Positions 45,287-54,602 of a stretch of DNA of 64,000 nucleotides are shown one piece after another. The translations under genes and the position numbers were made by a program. The DNA comes from JASGCL01 sp965262775 (GTDB lineage Bacteria; Pseudomonadota; Alphaproteobacteria; JASGCL01). A model generated the notes under the pieces. It was not told where the DNA came from. It did no database searches and saw only the letters and a list, made by a program, of their open reading frames with translations. The DNA is taken from NCBI GenBank assembly GCA_965262775.1, contig CBDHFT010000006.1, forward strand, positions 124,001 to 188,000. Direction: 5' to 3'. Numbering within the stretch: position 1 is the stretch's first letter; the number at the start of each line of letters is the position of its first letter.

Positions 45287-46011
45287 TAAGGTAAATGGCC
45301 ACCGCCGTGATATTTTGTTGCGCCAGGCCTTGGATTATTTTATCTATCAATGCTGTTTGCCCTGATTGAAAATGGGCGCGATAAAACATGATAACCACCG
45401 CGGGTTTTTCGGCCAGCCATCGATTAAAATCATAATCACCCGCACCGCCATATAACCCCGCGGGAAGAATTTCTTTCGGCGGCGGAATGGGGGTTGGTGT
45501 GGTGGCGTTTAGTAAGAGCAAGCTATGGGTTATGTTTTCTAACCCGCTGTAGGACCAATAGTTTTCTAACAATTGGCGGGTGGTTTTATCGCCCGTGGTG
45601 TAATCGACCAATTCGGGGTCGGTGTGGGGCGCGTTGTCACCGCTTAAGAAATAAATCTGAATATTTTTTTCGCGCGCCAATTTGTGAAATTGCTCCACCC
45701 CATAATGCCAATAATTTTTTCCACCCAGCAAACGGATGATAATTATTTTTGCGTGGCTGGGCAACATGTTCGATATAATCGTCAATCGCGAAGGGATGTT
45801 TTAAATCGTTAAGGTTGGCGGCGCGTAGCGAATATATTTTTTTATCAAAATCTTTTCGTAATTTTTTTTTTAAGGATTTGACGGATAGGGATAACAAAGT
45901 TAGGTCGCTATCCGCGAAGGATAAAAAAACCATGTCGGCGGGTGATTGTTTTACCACCACGGCGTTGCTGGTGGTATCAATGGTTCGTGGGTCGCCAACG
46001 ATAAGGTGCAT
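45183..46011 (-). pseudogene. cobN: CobN N-terminal part in two further frames
   Basis: From ATG 46011 one frame reads MHLIVGDPRTIDTTSN, then SPADMVFLSFADSDLTLLS and LRAANLNDLKHPFAIDDYIEH, the normal CobN start. A +1 shift near 45760-45771 is needed to enter a second frame with IIIIRLLGGKNYWHYGVEQF, YSYSGLENITHSLLL-type blocks and PAVVIMFYRAHFQSGQT, all CobN-like. That frame ends at 45183 unless the A9 run at 45256-45264 slips. The joined length between conserved blocks matches the family if each junction has exactly one extra base. No cobalamin riboswitch was seen upstream. Confidence 0.8.
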
Positions 46012-46120
46012 GGTTTAAGCCATAGCCCGAAATGGCAATAAAAAAAAGCCAGTTAATGAAGGGGTGATGGCGTCATGATTTTTAGAAAATGGCCTGCCCA
46101 TGGCGAGGTATGGTTATCAG

Positions 46121-46162
46121 ATAAAAAAAACCGCCCCCGTTAAAACAACGGGGACGGTTTTT
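46121..46162 (-). terminator. Rho-independent terminator of glnA
   Basis: CCGCCCCCGTT (46131-46141) pairs with AACGGGGACGG (46147-46157) with one mismatch and a 5-base loop. On the reverse strand it is followed by eight T. A T-run on the other side could also stop forward transcripts. Confidence 0.8.
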
Positions 46163-46181
46163 CAAAAGATTCGCGCTGGTA

Positions 46182-47591
46182 TTAATGTGAATAATACATG
46201 TCATATTCCACGGGGTGTGGGTTATGTTCTAAGCGATAAACTTGGTTCCATAAGATTTCCGAATAGGCTTCGATGAAGTCTTTGGTGAAGACATCGCCTT
46301 TTAATAAAAAGCCATTGTCTTTTTCCAACGATTCCAATGCTTCGCGTAACGAATGGCACACGGTGGGAATTTTTTTCAATTCCGCGGGTGGCAAATGATA
46401 CAAATCCATATCATGGGGATCGCCTGGGTGGATTTTGTTAGCAATACCGTCAAGCCCCGCCATTAACAATGCCGTGTAGCACAGGTAAGGGTTGGCAAGC
46501 GGATCGGGGAAACGGAATTCAACCCGCTTCGCCTTCATATTGCCAACATGGGGGATACGACAAGCCGCCGAACGATTACGCGCCGAATAGGCCATGATAA
46601 CGGGCGCTTCAAAGCCAGGTATCAAACGTTTGTAGCTGTTTGTCGAAGGGTTGGTAAAAGCATTCAAAGCCTTGGCATGTTTTATCACGCCACCAATGAA
46701 GTAAAGTGCGGTTTCCGAGAGGTCGGCGTAGCCACCTTTTTTAGCAAAGGTATTTTCGCCATTTTTCCATAAGGAAATATGAACATGCATCCCCGAGCCG
46801 TTATCGCCATGCAATGGCTTGGGCATGAAGGTTGCGGTTTTGCCAAATGATTCGGCGACATTTTGCACGCCAAATTTATATATTTGCATGTTATCGCCAG
46901 TTGCCACCAAGGTGTCATACTTCATCCCCAATTCATGTTGCGCGGGGGCAACTTCGTGGTGATGTTTTTCCATTTGTAATCCCATACCAGTCAGGGCATC
47001 GAGCATTTCCGCACGGAAATCAACGCCACGGTCCATGGGGGGCACGGGAAAGTAGCCACCTTTTTTACGTGGGCGATGACCCATGTTGCCATCTTCATAT
47101 TCTTTCCAAGAATTGGCAGGCCATTCTTCGCTGTCGAAGCTATAGGCAACCAAATTTGGTTCGTTGCTCCAACGTACCGAATCGAACACAAAAAATTCTG
47201 ATTCGGGGCCAAAATAGGCGGTGTCGGCAATGCCGAGAGAATTTAAATATTCAATCGATTTTTTGGCAATGGAACGTGGATCGCGGTTATAATTTTTGCC
47301 CGACACAGGGTCGATAACATCGCAAAAAATAACCAATTCGGGTTCAGCCGTGAAGGGGTTGATGAAGGCGCGCGACACATCGGGCATAAGCAACATGTCT
47401 GATTCGTTGATTGCTTTCCATCCTTCGATAGATGAGCCATCAAACATCAAGCCTTCGTCCAACGCATCGGCCACGGTGTTGGCCATTTGCGCGAAGTGAT
47501 GCCACTTGCCACGGGGGTCGGTGAAACGAAAGGAAACATATTTTATGTTTTCGTCGTTAATTTTTTTTAAAATGTCCTTTGCAGACGACAT
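46182..47591 (-). CDS. glnA: Glutamine synthetase type I
   Basis: A 469-residue dodecameric enzyme making glutamine from glutamate, ammonia and ATP. MFDGSSIEGWKAINESDM, HHHEVAPAQHELGMKYDTL, KPLHGDNGSGMHVH and NRSAACRIPHV are the active-site blocks. DLYHLPPAELKKIP contains the Tyr that GlnE adenylylates, so covalent control is likely. AAGGAGA precedes the ATG. glnB, which often lies upstream, is absent; the adjacent gene is obgE. Confidence 0.97.
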   Translation of the reverse strand: MSSAKDILKKINDENIKYVSFRFTDPRGKWHHFAQMANTVADALDEGLMFDGSSIEGWKAINESDMLLMPDVSRAFINPFTAEPELVIFCDVIDPVSGKNYNRDPRSIAKKSIEYLNSLGIADTAYFGPESEFFVFDSVRWSNEPNLVAYSFDSEEWPANSWKEYEDGNMGHRPRKKGGYFPVPPMDRGVDFRAEMLDALTGMGLQMEKHHHEVAPAQHELGMKYDTLVATGDNMQIYKFGVQNVAESFGKTATFMPKPLHGDNGSGMHVHISLWKNGENTFAKKGGYADLSETALYFIGGVIKHAKALNAFTNPSTNSYKRLIPGFEAPVIMAYSARNRSAACRIPHVGNMKAKRVEFRFPDPLANPYLCYTALLMAGLDGIANKIHPGDPHDMDLYHLPPAELKKIPTVCHSLREALESLEKDNGFLLKGDVFTKDFIEAYSEILWNQVYRLEHNPHPVEYDMYYSH

Positions 47592-47857
47592 GTTTTTTCT
47601 CCTTAAATTGATGATAAATTATTATTAGCTGAAGTAAGCCACAAGTTTTTTTGATTGGTTGGTGTCATTTCATTTCTGACCAGCGGTTATACCGTTAGAA
47701 ACCGAAACTTGGAATTTATTACTATGACGAGTCCAAAGGAAGCGCAAGGAAAAAATGCAATTTTTTGTAATTTTTTTTATTAAAACACCCGAACTTTTGG
47801 TTGACAAAATATGTTATTAGGTATCATTATAGATTCCTTTTCCCTGCCATTTCTGAA

Positions 47858-49009
47858 TTATTTGCCTTTCGCTTCTTCCTTGGGCGATTTTTTGCTGGGT
47901 TGAGGCCTTGCCGTGGTTGCTTCATGCGATTCTGCTGCCGCTGTCGTTGCCATTGTCGCTTCCTGGGCCAAAGCCTGCTGGTTTATGTTGGATAAAGATT
48001 GCGCGATGGTCGCGATTAATTCTTTGATATTCAGGTGCGTTTTGGATGATATAACAAAGGTTGGTTGTTTGATAGATTTTTCAAATTTTTTCTTAATGCT
48101 GGTTGCGGTGGCTTCATCGACCAAATCGCCGCGCGATAAAACAATGATTTCTGGTTTTTTATACATGGACTGGCTGTAGGCCGATATTTCCTGCCTGATG
48201 GTTTTATAATGGGCTATGCAATCGGCCACATCGGCGGGGGTGCCGTTGCCCGAATCGATAGACACCAAATGCACCAACAATTTGCAACGTTCGGCATGGG
48301 CAAGAAACCTTGTTCCCAAACCAACCCCTTCCGACGCGCCTTCAATCAATCCTGGCAAGTCAGCCATGACGAAATTTAAATCGCCCAAATTCCATTTTTT
48401 TCCCGCCACAACGCCGAGGGCAGGTATAAGGGTGGTGAAGGGATAATCGGCAATTTTTGGCCGAGCGGCAGAAACCACCGATAACAGGGTTGATTTTCCT
48501 GCGTTGGGTAGGCCCACCAATCCTACATCGGCTATTAATTTTAATTTTAACCACACCCATAATTCTTCGCCAGGGGTGCCGCGCGTGAATTGGCGGGGGG
48601 CACGGTTGGTAGATGATTTAAAATGCAAATTACCCAAGCCCCCTTTGCCGCCCTTGGCAATGCGAAAAACCATGTCTTTTTTGTTTAAATCGCATAACAG
48701 GGTTTCCTTGTCTTCGGCGTAAACCTCGGTCCCGATAGGAACAAACAAAATTATGTCGTCGGCGGCACGGCCATATTTATCGCGCCCCATACCATTTTGA
48801 CCTTTCTTGGCTTTAAAATGTTGCTGATAACGATAATCAATAAGGGTGTTAAGGTTTTCAACCGCCTTCAAAATAACCGATCCCCCGCGCCCACCGTCGC
48901 CGCCGCTGGGCCCGCCGAATTCAATAAATTTTTCACGGCGAAACGCCGCGACACCATCACCGCCGTCGCCAGCTTTGATAAAAATTTTAACCTCATCAAG
49001 GAATTTCAT
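47858..49009 (-). CDS. obgE: GTPase ObgE/CgtA
   Basis: A 383-residue ribosome-assembly GTPase. The glycine-rich Obg domain (FGGPSGGDGGRGGSVIL) occupies about 1-158 and the G domain begins GLPNAGKSTLLSVV. DLPGLIEGASEGVGLG is switch II and SRGDLVDE the NKxD-like element. The C-terminal tail is Ala/Thr/Lys-rich and poorly conserved. In most relatives proB and proA follow; here they are elsewhere. Confidence 0.95.
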   Translation of the reverse strand: MKFLDEVKIFIKAGDGGDGVAAFRREKFIEFGGPSGGDGGRGGSVILKAVENLNTLIDYRYQQHFKAKKGQNGMGRDKYGRAADDIILFVPIGTEVYAEDKETLLCDLNKKDMVFRIAKGGKGGLGNLHFKSSTNRAPRQFTRGTPGEELWVWLKLKLIADVGLVGLPNAGKSTLLSVVSAARPKIADYPFTTLIPALGVVAGKKWNLGDLNFVMADLPGLIEGASEGVGLGTRFLAHAERCKLLVHLVSIDSGNGTPADVADCIAHYKTIRQEISAYSQSMYKKPEIIVLSRGDLVDEATATSIKKKFEKSIKQPTFVISSKTHLNIKELIATIAQSLSNINQQALAQEATMATTAAAESHEATTARPQPSKKSPKEEAKGK

Positions 49010-49155
49010 AAAAAACCTATAGCATAATCGTCAGCTATTTGCTGGGCTATTTATTTTGGTTCGTTTTTATGGGCGGTCCGCTGCAAAATTCCTATGAGAG
49101 AACCTCGCCGTGTAATTGCGTGGACGGATGTTTTTATAAAAAACACAAAAAATGC

Positions 49156-49184
49156 TTGACGCGACACGTAAAAATAATTATAAA
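49156..49184 (+). promoter_or_regulatory. Strong sigma-70-type promoter of the cadherin-repeat gene
   Basis: TTGACG (49156-49161) and TATAAA (49179-49184) have a 17-base spacer and each differ from consensus at one position. They lie 87 bases before the start codon, giving a leader of about 80 bases. The ribosome site (AGGGAC) is only fair. Confidence 0.6.
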
Positions 49185-49270
49185 CCGTTGCAGGTTAGAG
49201 TGGTAACACACCGAATCGTATTTCCTTGTTGTAGCGGAAATACAGGGACAGAATTTTTATAGGGACAAAC

Positions 49271-52200
49271 ATGGCGTATAGTTGGAAAAGCGGGATATTG
49301 GGTGGCGTATCGGTGGCCGAAAATGCTACGGCGGGGACGCCGTTGGCGACGCTGGTGGCGCAGGACGGCGGAGTGGTTGATGCCTTTTATTATACCCTGA
49401 CTGGTGGCGATTCTTCACTTTTTAACATTGACCTCTATGGTCGGTTATCATTAAAACAAGCAATAGATTACGATACCACGGGTGGCACTTCATGGTGGCG
49501 GACGGCGGATGGACAATGGCACAGCCCCGACCATCGTTATACGGTGGTGGTGAATGCTTATAATGACGCGAATCAGTTTCAAGTCGCGACAACATTTATT
49601 TTGACGATGGGTAATGTGAATGACAACCCAACCAATTTTGCATGGGCGCAACAACCGATAGGGGTTAATCAATGGCGGAATGCGGCGGATGGGCCCGTAA
49701 CGGTTAATATTAATGAAAACAACGCGGTGGGGATGGCGGTGGGGCAGTTTGCGGCCACCGACGGCGATTTGGTGGCGGTTAATTACAGTTTGAGCGGCGC
49801 GGATGCGGGGCATTTTAGCATCAACAGCAATGGCGCCCTGACCTTAAAAGCAAGTTTAAATTATGAAGATAGCGTCCATACGGCGAAAAATTACAGCGTG
49901 GTGGTAACGGCGACATCGACCGATGGTAGTGCGGCGATTAGCAGCTTATTCGTATTGTCGTTAAATAATTTGGATGATAACGCCACGGCGTGGAATGTAA
50001 CCCCTGCGGCGGGTGCGGCGGTCAATGAAACATTGAATATAACGAAGACCGTGGTTCGCCCGACGATAGAGTCGCTAGCCGATTTCAGGGCGGTTGATGC
50101 GGACGGGCAAACGGTAAAATATGGGTTGGCGGGTGTTGATTCATGGATGTTTAGCGTCGACAGCAATGGGGTGTTATATCGGACGCGTAATGTGGATCAT
50201 GAAACAAACCAACATCAATTCTCGGTAACGGTGTGGGCGTGGGGCGCGGCAAATACTGGGGGTATTGCCAGGGATGGCGCTGGCATCAGCAAATTATTCA
50301 TCCTGACGATTAACAATGTCGATGAATTCACCACGGGTTTTGCATGGGCTGAGCAGCCGATAGGGGTTAAGCAATGGCGCAATGGGGCGAGTGGGCTCAT
50401 CACCGTCAATGTTAATGAAAACAACGCGGTGGGGATGGCGGTGGGGCAGTATTCGGCCATTGACGGCGACCAAGTGGCGGTTAATTACAGTTTGAGTGGC
50501 GCGGATGCGGGGAATTTTAGCATCAACAGCAATGGCACCCTGACCTTGAAATCAAGTTTAAATTATGAAGATAGCGTCCATACGGCGAAAAATTACAGCG
50601 TGGTGGTAACGGCAACATCGGCCGATGGCAGCCCAGCGGTCAGCAGTTTATTCGTGGTAAGTTTACAAGACAACACAAAAGAATTTGGCTGGACGAACAA
50701 TCCAAGCGGGATTGCTATTGCTGAAACGGCGGCGTTGGTGGGGACGAGGGTGGCGGATTTTAATATCGCGGCGGTGGATAATGGATCAGCTTTTATAGAA
50801 GGATTAAACTCTAGCTATTCTTTAATGAGTGGCGACACGTGGGCGTTTAGTATTAATAAGCAAACGGGGGCGCTGATGCTGAGCCAGCCGCGGGATTATG
50901 AATCGGAGCATTCTTGGCGGCCTGACCACAAGTTCTCGGTGGTGGTGGGGGCGTGGCGCGATGGCGGTGGAGCCATAACGCAATTATTCGTCCTGACGAT
51001 TAATAGTGTGAATGAATCCGCCACGGGTTTTACATGGGCGCAACAGCCGATTGGGGCTAATCAATGGCGCAATGGGGCGGATGGAATTGTAACGGCGAAT
51101 GTTAATGAAAACAACGCGGTGGGGATGGCGGTGGGGCAGTTTGCGGCCACCGACGGCGACCAAGGGGTCGTCGCCTATAGTTTGGGTGGCGCGGATGCGC
51201 CCTATTTCAGCATCGACACCAACGGGCGTTTGTATTTGAAACACACATTAAATTATGAAGACACTGATCACCCCTTGAAAAATTACAGCGTGGTGGTGGT
51301 GGCGGGATCGACCGATGGTGGTCCCGCGGTCAGCAGTTTGTTCGTGTTGTCGTTAAATAATTTGGATGACAATGCCACGGCGTGGAATGTAACCCCCGTG
51401 GCGGGTGCGGCGGTCAGTGAAACAACAGGAATAACCAGGACCGTGGTTCTTTCGACTCGGGAGTCGCTGGCCGATTTTAGGGCGGTTGATGCGGACGGAC
51501 AAACGGTAAAATATGGGTTGGCGGGTGATACAGCGGGTATGTTCAGCATCGACAGCAATGGGGTGTTATATCGGACGCGTAATGTGGATCATGAAACAAA
51601 CCAACATCAATTCTCGGTAACGGTATGGGCATGGGGCGCGGCAAACACTGGCGGCATTGCTAAGGATGGCGCTGGTATCAGCAAATTATTCATCCTGACG
51701 ATTAACAATGTCGATGAATTCACCACGGGTTTTGTATGGGCGCAACAGCCGATTGGGGCCAATCAATGGCGCAATGGGGCGAGCGGGCCCATCACCGTCA
51801 ATGTTAATGAAAACAACGCGGTGGGGATGGCGGTGGGGCAGTTTGCGGCCACCGACGGCGATTTGGTGGCGGTTAATTACAGTTTGAGTGGCGCGGATGC
51901 GGGGAATTTTACTATCAACAGCAATGGCGCCCTGACCTTAAAATCAAGTTTAAATTATGAAGATAATACCCACGTGGGTACAAATTACAGCGTGGTGGTA
52001 ACGGCGACATCGATCGATGGTAGTGCGGCGATTAGCAGTTTATTCGTGTTGTCGTTAAATAATTTGGATGATAATGCCACGGCGTGGAATGTAACCCCTG
52101 CGGCGGGTGCGGCGGTCAATGAAACATTGAATATAACGAAGACCGTGGTTCGCCCGACGATAGAGTCGCTAGCCGATTTCAGGGCGGTTGATGCGGACGG

Positions 52201-52615
52201 GCAAACGGTAAAATATGGGTTGGCAGGTGATACAGCGGGGATGTTCAGCATTGATAGCAATGGGGTGTTATATCGGACGCGTAATGTGGATTACGAAACA
52301 AACCAACATCAATTCTCGGTAACGGTATGGGCGTGGGGCGCGGCAAACAGTGGCGGCATTGCCAGGGATGGTGCTGGTATCAGCAAATTATTCATCCTGA
52401 CGATTAACAATGTCGATGAATTCACCGCGGGTTTTGCATGGGCTGAGCAGCCGATAGGGGTTAAGCAATGGCGCAATGGGGCGAGCGGGCCCATCACCGT
52501 CAATGTTAATGAAAACAACGCGGTGGGGATGGCGGTGGGGCAGTTTGCGGCAACCGACGGCGACCAAGTGGTCGGTTACCTACAGTTTGGGCGGCGCGGA
52601 TGCGGGGTATTTTAG
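49271..52615 (+). CDS. Giant cadherin-repeat surface protein, N-terminal part
   Basis: 1114 residues built of cadherin-like domains, each about 110 residues. The repeated pattern is VNENNAVGMAVGQFAATDGD, then YSLSGADAGxFSINSNG, LTLKSSLNYED and YSVVVTATS. The DxD/DAD and ENxA-type acidic motifs are the calcium sites of cadherin domains. It has no signal peptide (MAYSWKSGILGGVSV), which would fit type I secretion, but no transporter is nearby. Codon use is richer in GCG/GTG/GGG than neighbours. The last 15 residues (from about 52574) are out of frame, because an extra base near 52571-52578 shifts the true continuation to the next frame. Confidence 0.8.
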   Translation: MAYSWKSGILGGVSVAENATAGTPLATLVAQDGGVVDAFYYTLTGGDSSLFNIDLYGRLSLKQAIDYDTTGGTSWWRTADGQWHSPDHRYTVVVNAYNDANQFQVATTFILTMGNVNDNPTNFAWAQQPIGVNQWRNAADGPVTVNINENNAVGMAVGQFAATDGDLVAVNYSLSGADAGHFSINSNGALTLKASLNYEDSVHTAKNYSVVVTATSTDGSAAISSLFVLSLNNLDDNATAWNVTPAAGAAVNETLNITKTVVRPTIESLADFRAVDADGQTVKYGLAGVDSWMFSVDSNGVLYRTRNVDHETNQHQFSVTVWAWGAANTGGIARDGAGISKLFILTINNVDEFTTGFAWAEQPIGVKQWRNGASGLITVNVNENNAVGMAVGQYSAIDGDQVAVNYSLSGADAGNFSINSNGTLTLKSSLNYEDSVHTAKNYSVVVTATSADGSPAVSSLFVVSLQDNTKEFGWTNNPSGIAIAETAALVGTRVADFNIAAVDNGSAFIEGLNSSYSLMSGDTWAFSINKQTGALMLSQPRDYESEHSWRPDHKFSVVVGAWRDGGGAITQLFVLTINSVNESATGFTWAQQPIGANQWRNGADGIVTANVNENNAVGMAVGQFAATDGDQGVVAYSLGGADAPYFSIDTNGRLYLKHTLNYEDTDHPLKNYSVVVVAGSTDGGPAVSSLFVLSLNNLDDNATAWNVTPVAGAAVSETTGITRTVVLSTRESLADFRAVDADGQTVKYGLAGDTAGMFSIDSNGVLYRTRNVDHETNQHQFSVTVWAWGAANTGGIAKDGAGISKLFILTINNVDEFTTGFVWAQQPIGANQWRNGASGPITVNVNENNAVGMAVGQFAATDGDLVAVNYSLSGADAGNFTINSNGALTLKSSLNYEDNTHVGTNYSVVVTATSIDGSAAISSLFVLSLNNLDDNATAWNVTPAAGAAVNETLNITKTVVRPTIESLADFRAVDADGQTVKYGLAGDTAGMFSIDSNGVLYRTRNVDYETNQHQFSVTVWAWGAANSGGIARDGAGISKLFILTINNVDEFTAGFAWAEQPIGVKQWRNGASGPITVNVNENNAVGMAVGQFAATDGDQVVGYLQFGRRGCGVF

Positions 52616-54260
52616 CATCAACAACAATGGCACCCTGAGCTTAAAATCAAGATTGGATTATGAAGATAGCGTTCATACGGCGAAAAATTACAGCGTGGTG
52701 GTAACGGCGAAGTCGACCGACGCCAGCGTGGCGGCCAGCAGTTTGTTCGTGGTAAGTTTGCAAGACAACACCAAAGAATTTGTGTGGACCAGCAATCCAA
52801 GCGGGATTGCTATTTCTGAAACGGCGGCGGTGGCAGGGGTGGCGGTGGCGGATTTCAATATCGGTGGTGGCACGGTTGGCTCGGCCTTTACCGAAGGAGC
52901 AGGTTCTGGCTATTGGCTGGTTGAAAGATTTGGCGATGTGGCGCAATTTAATATTAATCAGCAAACGGGGGTTCTAACATTAAGGAATGCCCGTGATTAT
53001 GAAACGGATCATGCATGGCGACCTGACCACAAGTTCTCGGTGGCGGTGGGTGCGTGGCGCGACGGCGGTGGGGCGGTTAGCCAAGTATTTGTGTTAACGG
53101 TGGCCGATGTTAATGAAGCAACGGCGTTCCAATGGCAATTGCAACCATTTTGGTCGCCCAACAGCACAGGGTCAGGATGGAATAATTGGAATGGGGCGAG
53201 CAGCACGATATTCTTGAGCCTGGGTGAAAATATAACCTCTGCTGGATTACAAGTGGCAAAATTCAAAGGCCTCGACCCAGATATTGGGGCGCGGGTGACC
53301 TACGACGTGGGTGGCACGGATGCGACCTATTTCAGTATTGACAGCAACGGGCGTTTGTATTTAGCGGCGAATTTGGATTATGAAAGCGCGCACGTAGGTA
53401 AAAATTACAGCGTGGTGGTCGTGGCGAAATCGACCGATGGTAGCCCAGCGATTAGCAACCTAATGGTGATAAGCCTGGGTAATTTGGACGACAATGCCAC
53501 GGCGTGGAATGCAACCCCCGCGCCGGGCATCGCGGTTGATGAAACATTGAATATAACCAGGACAGTGGTTCGCGCATCGCGGGAGTCGCTGGCCGATTTT
53601 AGGGCGGTTGATGCGGACGGGCAAACGGTAAAATATGGGTTGGCGGGCGATACAGCGGGTATGTTCAGCATCGACAGCAATGGGGTATTATATCGGACGC
53701 GTAATGTGGATTATGAAACAAACCAACATCAATTCTCGGTAACGGTATGGGCATGGGGCGCGGCAAACAGTGGGGGCATTGCCAGGGATGGTGCTGGTAT
53801 CAGTAAATTATTTATCCTGACGATTAACAATGTGAATGAATTCACCGCGGGTTTTGCATGGGCTGAGCAGCCGATAGGGGTTAAGCAATGGCGCAATGGG
53901 GCGAGTGGGCCCATCACCGTCAATGTTAATGAAAACAACGCGGTGGGTATGGCGGTGGGGCAATTTGCAGCAACCGACGGCGACCAAGTGGCGGTTAATT
54001 ACAGTTTGAGCGGCGCGGATGCGGGGTATTTTGATATCAACAACAATGGCGCGCTGAGTTTGAAATTAAGATTGAATTATGAAGATGGCGATCACCCATT
54101 GAAAAATTACAGCGTGGTGGTAACGGCGAAGTCGACCGATGCCAGCGCGGCGGTCAGCAGTTTATTCGTCCTGTCGTTAAATAACGTGGATGACAATGCC
54201 ACGGCGTGGAGTTCAACCCCCGCCACGCGCATAGTGGTGGATGAAACGGCGGGGATAACT
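49620..54260 (+). repeat. Long DNA repeats coding alternating cadherin domains
   Basis: The block beginning CCACGGCGTGGAATG or a close variant starts at 49983, 51375, 52077, 53497 and 54199. The spacings are 1392, 702, 1420 and 702 bases. Adjacent blocks containing AATGAAAACAACGCGG recur near 49714, 50417, 51106, 51808, 52508 and 53926. Identity between copies is high over hundreds of bases, so recombination between them can add or remove domains in ~700-base steps. Assembly may also collapse or mis-join them. Confidence 0.85.
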
Positions 54261-54602
54261 GGTTCTGTGGCTGCTGGCGCGTTATCCCCTGTGGGCACGT
54301 TCAAGGCACTTGATGCCGACGGCCAATTTGTCAGTTATTGGCTGACCCAGGATACAAGGCTAGGTGGTGGGATGTTCAGCATTGACAGCAATGGAACATT
54401 GTATCGGAAATATGACGTGGATTATGAAACCAGCAACCGCCAATTCTCGGTGGTGGTGGGGGCGTGGGGCGCGCCAGGCAACGGGGTAACAACCAATGGC
54501 GCGGGCATCAGCCAATTATTCATCCTAACTATCAACGCGGTCGATGAAGCACCAGTTTGGTCAACCACCCCGCTTGACAGAAAATTATTGACTGGAGGCT
54601 GA
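52476..54602 (+). CDS. Giant cadherin-repeat surface protein, central part (shifted frame)
   Basis: From about 52570 this frame continues the preceding one (YSLGGADAGYFSINNNG) to 54602, giving about 675 meaningful residues of further cadherin domains. The repeat phase is unbroken if one G is skipped at GTCGGTT. It ends RKLLTGG at a TGA; skipping one base there gives ADGATYNYTDRFVIPV in the third frame. Probably no separate protein starts at 52476. Confidence 0.7.
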   Translation: MGRAGPSPSMLMKTTRWGWRWGSLRQPTATKWSVTYSLGGADAGYFSINNNGTLSLKSRLDYEDSVHTAKNYSVVVTAKSTDASVAASSLFVVSLQDNTKEFVWTSNPSGIAISETAAVAGVAVADFNIGGGTVGSAFTEGAGSGYWLVERFGDVAQFNINQQTGVLTLRNARDYETDHAWRPDHKFSVAVGAWRDGGGAVSQVFVLTVADVNEATAFQWQLQPFWSPNSTGSGWNNWNGASSTIFLSLGENITSAGLQVAKFKGLDPDIGARVTYDVGGTDATYFSIDSNGRLYLAANLDYESAHVGKNYSVVVVAKSTDGSPAISNLMVISLGNLDDNATAWNATPAPGIAVDETLNITRTVVRASRESLADFRAVDADGQTVKYGLAGDTAGMFSIDSNGVLYRTRNVDYETNQHQFSVTVWAWGAANSGGIARDGAGISKLFILTINNVNEFTAGFAWAEQPIGVKQWRNGASGPITVNVNENNAVGMAVGQFAATDGDQVAVNYSLSGADAGYFDINNNGALSLKLRLNYEDGDHPLKNYSVVVTAKSTDASAAVSSLFVLSLNNVDDNATAWSSTPATRIVVDETAGITGSVAAGALSPVGTFKALDADGQFVSYWLTQDTRLGGGMFSIDSNGTLYRKYDVDYETSNRQFSVVVGAWGAPGNGVTTNGAGISQLFILTINAVDEAPVWSTTPLDRKLLTGG

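Noticed and set aside
46012..46120. Possible cobalamin riboswitch upstream of cobN
   Set aside because: I looked for the B12-box and conserved stems and found none in the short space before the glnA terminator.
47801..47830. TTGACA with weak -10 on the forward strand between obgE and glnA
   Set aside because: No forward gene follows; both flanking genes are on the reverse strand and AT-rich DNA produces such matches by chance.
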